A stretch of 33,668 nucleotides of DNA from contig CANGYP010000007.1 in assembly GCA_947458235.1 (NCBI GenBank), positions 1 to 33,668 of the forward strand, in the 5' to 3' direction. Within the stretch, counting starts at the first letter, position 1. Each line of letters starts with the position of its first letter. The notes beneath the pieces were generated by a model that ran no database searches, was not told where the DNA came from, and saw only the letters and a program-made list of their open reading frames with translations. A program made the translations under genes and the position numbers. This stretch comes from Alphaproteobacteria bacterium (GTDB lineage: Bacteria > Pseudomonadota > Alphaproteobacteria > JAJTHO01 > CANGYM01). Of the stretch, positions 31,957 to 33,668 are shown piece by piece.

Positions 31957-33668
31957 CTAAGAAGGTAAGGTTATAACCACACGGGCCCCCTGTTTTTGAC
32001 CATCTGCGTCACAGATGTTTGACAGTGCGATGTTCCCCCCATGTTCGTCAACAATTTTTTGCACAATGGATAGCCCCAATCCCGTTCCCATGGCCTTTGT
32101 GGTGCGATAGGGTTGAAAAAACGGGGATAAATCATCCAGCCCATCAAACCCCACGCCATTGTCCTCTATCGTCAAAAGGACATGTTGTCCCTGATGGGCC
32201 AATGAACACAAAATTTGCCCCTCTGGAGCATTCGGGCCATGGCGTTCCTGAATGGACTCAAGCGCATTTTTAAACACGTTGGTGAACAGCTGGCGCATCA
32301 ATCCAGCATCACAGATCAGGGTAACGGCCTCTTGGGGTTTTGAAAAGGTCACCGACAGAGAGGGGTAACTGTGACGGTACAGGGCGATGATTTCAGACAC
32401 CAAGGCCGTTAGGTTTTCGAGCTGCTTTTGCGGGGTGGGGATACGGGCAAAGGATGAAAATTCATTCACCAAACGCATAATGTTATCCGTTTGCCGCAAA
32501 ATGGTGGATGTGCATTCCGCCACCATGGTTTTTTCCGCCTCTGCCAGATCCAAACGGCCCAAACGGCGCTGCATCCGCTCTGTGGACAATTGAATGGGGG
32601 TTAGGGGGTTTTTGATTTCATGGGCCAAGGTTTTGGCCACATCCGACCACGCCGCCACGCGTTGGGCTTGGGCGAGCTCGGTCACATCATCCAAACTGAT
32701 GACGGTGCCCCCTGTGTCGGTTTGTTGGGCGATGCGGGCTAAAATTTGGCGGCTGCCGTGGGGACGTTTTAGGGTGATGTGCTGTTCCCCCGTGCGCAGC
32801 GGCAGAATTTCGGGCAAAACGCCCTGCAACGCGATGTCAGAAAGCGGGGTTTCTCCCCCACATCCCAACAGGATTTGAGCGGGCCGATTCATCATTTGCA
32901 CCGATTGCCCCGCATCCAGAACAATCACACCCGAAGAGAGGGTTTGAAACATGGTTTCAATAAAATGACGCCGTTCATGCAGGGCTTCGTTCACCGACAG
33001 CAAAACCGTGCGCTGCTGGTCAATGTGGTCCATCATGGTGTTAAAGGCGAGGGATAAATCCTTGATTTCGTCCTCTGTTTTGGGAATTTTGACGCGGGTT
33101 TTCATCTCCCCCGCCTGAATATGTTGCGACGCTGTGGCCAGATCGCGAATGGGATTCACAATTTTTCCTGCCAAACGCAATCCGATGGACACGGCAATCA
33201 ACAGCAACAACAACCCCACGACCGCAATCACAATCAATACACCGTATTGCAGAAAGCTGCGCTTGGCATCGGCGGCTTGATAGGCATCTACCGCCCGCTT
33301 TGTGGTTTGGGTATGGTTTAATACCACGGGATCAATGGGCCGCGACACATACAAAAACGCATCCACAAACTGGGGTAAGGGCAGGATGGCATACACCCGA
33401 TCTTTTTCTGCATTTGTGGTAATCAGAAGCTCCCCCTTTCGGGCCTCCTCTAGCAGGGTTTGGCTCAGGCGCAGGGGGGCCTCTCGATCCGCCACCAGAC
33501 CGGCGCGGGCGATGATGGTTTGATTGCTGTCAAACACCGTCACTTCGCTGAGCGAGCGCAGCAGCAGCTGTGTGCGTAAAAAGTTGGCAAATTTTTGGGG
33601 ATCCCCCATCAAATCAAAGGCGTTTTGATTCAAATCGTTGGCCATGGCCTGAACGTCGCCGCGAATGA
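31957..33668 (-). CDS. ntrY: Sensor histidine kinase NtrY, C-terminal part (5' end outside window)
   Basis: NtrY is the membrane sensor kinase for NtrX. The frame is open to the window edge (upstream residues read IRGDVQA), so roughly 570 C-terminal residues are present and the first membrane segments are outside. Visible are the end of the periplasmic sensor, a membrane helix (YGVLIVIAVVGLLLLLIAVS), a HAMP domain (IVNPIRDLATASQHIQAGEM) and a PAS domain (FQTLSSGVIVLDAGQSVQMM). The phospho-accepting His lies in KTLAHEIKNPLTPIQLSTER. The ATPase domain shows N in FKNALESIQ, DNGVGF and GTGLGLSIVQKIVDEHGG. All kinase boxes are intact. It precedes ntrX by 18 bases and is the promoter-proximal gene of the unit as far as can be seen. 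Confidence 0.95.
   Translation of the reverse strand, partial: IRGDVQAMANDLNQNAFDLMGDPQKFANFLRTQLLLRSLSEVTVFDSNQTIIARAGLVADREAPLRLSQTLLEEARKGELLITTNAEKDRVYAILPLPQFVDAFLYVSRPIDPVVLNHTQTTKRAVDAYQAADAKRSFLQYGVLIVIAVVGLLLLLIAVSIGLRLAGKIVNPIRDLATASQHIQAGEMKTRVKIPKTEDEIKDLSLAFNTMMDHIDQQRTVLLSVNEALHERRHFIETMFQTLSSGVIVLDAGQSVQMMNRPAQILLGCGGETPLSDIALQGVLPEILPLRTGEQHITLKRPHGSRQILARIAQQTDTGGTVISLDDVTELAQAQRVAAWSDVAKTLAHEIKNPLTPIQLSTERMQRRLGRLDLAEAEKTMVAECTSTILRQTDNIMRLVNEFSSFARIPTPQKQLENLTALVSEIIALYRHSYPSLSVTFSKPQEAVTLICDAGLMRQLFTNVFKNALESIQERHGPNAPEGQILCSLAHQGQHVLLTIEDNGVGFDGLDDLSPFFQPYRTTKAMGTGLGLSIVQKIVDEHGGNIALSNICDADGQKQGARVVITLPS

Overview
The window is 33.7 kb of a chromosome from an alphaproteobacterium. 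The evidence is the ntrY-ntrX pair, an Rrf2/IscR-led cluster with two cysteine desulfurases followed by iscU and iscA, the eukaryote-like 409-residue NADP-isocitrate dehydrogenase, a PF13467-like ribbon-helix-helix protein, and short alphaproteobacterial-style proS, sucCD, tlyA and coaX genes. Genes are packed tightly, often with 1-4 base overlaps, and codons favour runs of G and C. A flagellar FliS-like gene and a large methyl-accepting chemotaxis protein suggest a motile cell. Histidine biosynthesis genes (hisB, hisE) suggest it is not a strongly reduced obligate parasite. I cannot name the genus.

Layout. 1-3.0 kb: 3' end of proS, then uvrC and ruvA on the minus strand. 3.0-5.5 kb: a plus-strand run behind a very good sigma-54 promoter (fliS-like, a small unknown, pgeF, hisB, a small unknown). 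5.5-6.6 kb: a ribbon-helix-helix gene and tlyA (minus). 6.7-8.0 kb: an L,D-transpeptidase, a repeat-rich spacer and an orphan gene whose 3' end runs into a palindromic repeat. 8.0-12.0 kb: TCA genes sucD, sucC and icd (minus), with a calcium-binding-type lipoprotein and a 131-base palindromic element between sucC and icd. 12.2-15.9 kb: the Fe-S assembly operon iscR, nifS-like, iscS, iscU, iscA, with a likely IscR operator. 15.9-18.7 kb: hydrolase, yajC and secD (no secF). 18.8-21.8 kb: chemoreceptor and hisE. 21.8-22.7 kb: an AT-rich methyltransferase segment bracketed by a 35-base direct repeat. 22.7-25.0 kb: yebC, coaX, and a Bax-inhibitor-1-like membrane protein. 25.0-28.1 kb: a palindromic repeat, a phasin-like protein and an AsmA-like protein. 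28.2-33.7 kb: a minus-strand run of ntrY (cut by the window edge), ntrX, a nitronate-monooxygenase-like enzyme and an EamA-type transporter.

Most of the content is housekeeping. The most notable non-routine signals are the 35-base repeat around the AT-rich methyltransferase segment, two families of palindromic intergenic repeats that touch gene ends, a near-consensus IscR operator over the iscR promoter, and a textbook -24/-12 promoter before fliS. Gene neighbourhoods that are usually conserved (yebC-ruvCAB, yajC-secD-secF, sucCD-sucAB, the his cluster) are broken up here. I found no CRISPR array, tRNA, rRNA, prophage or recognisable defence system.
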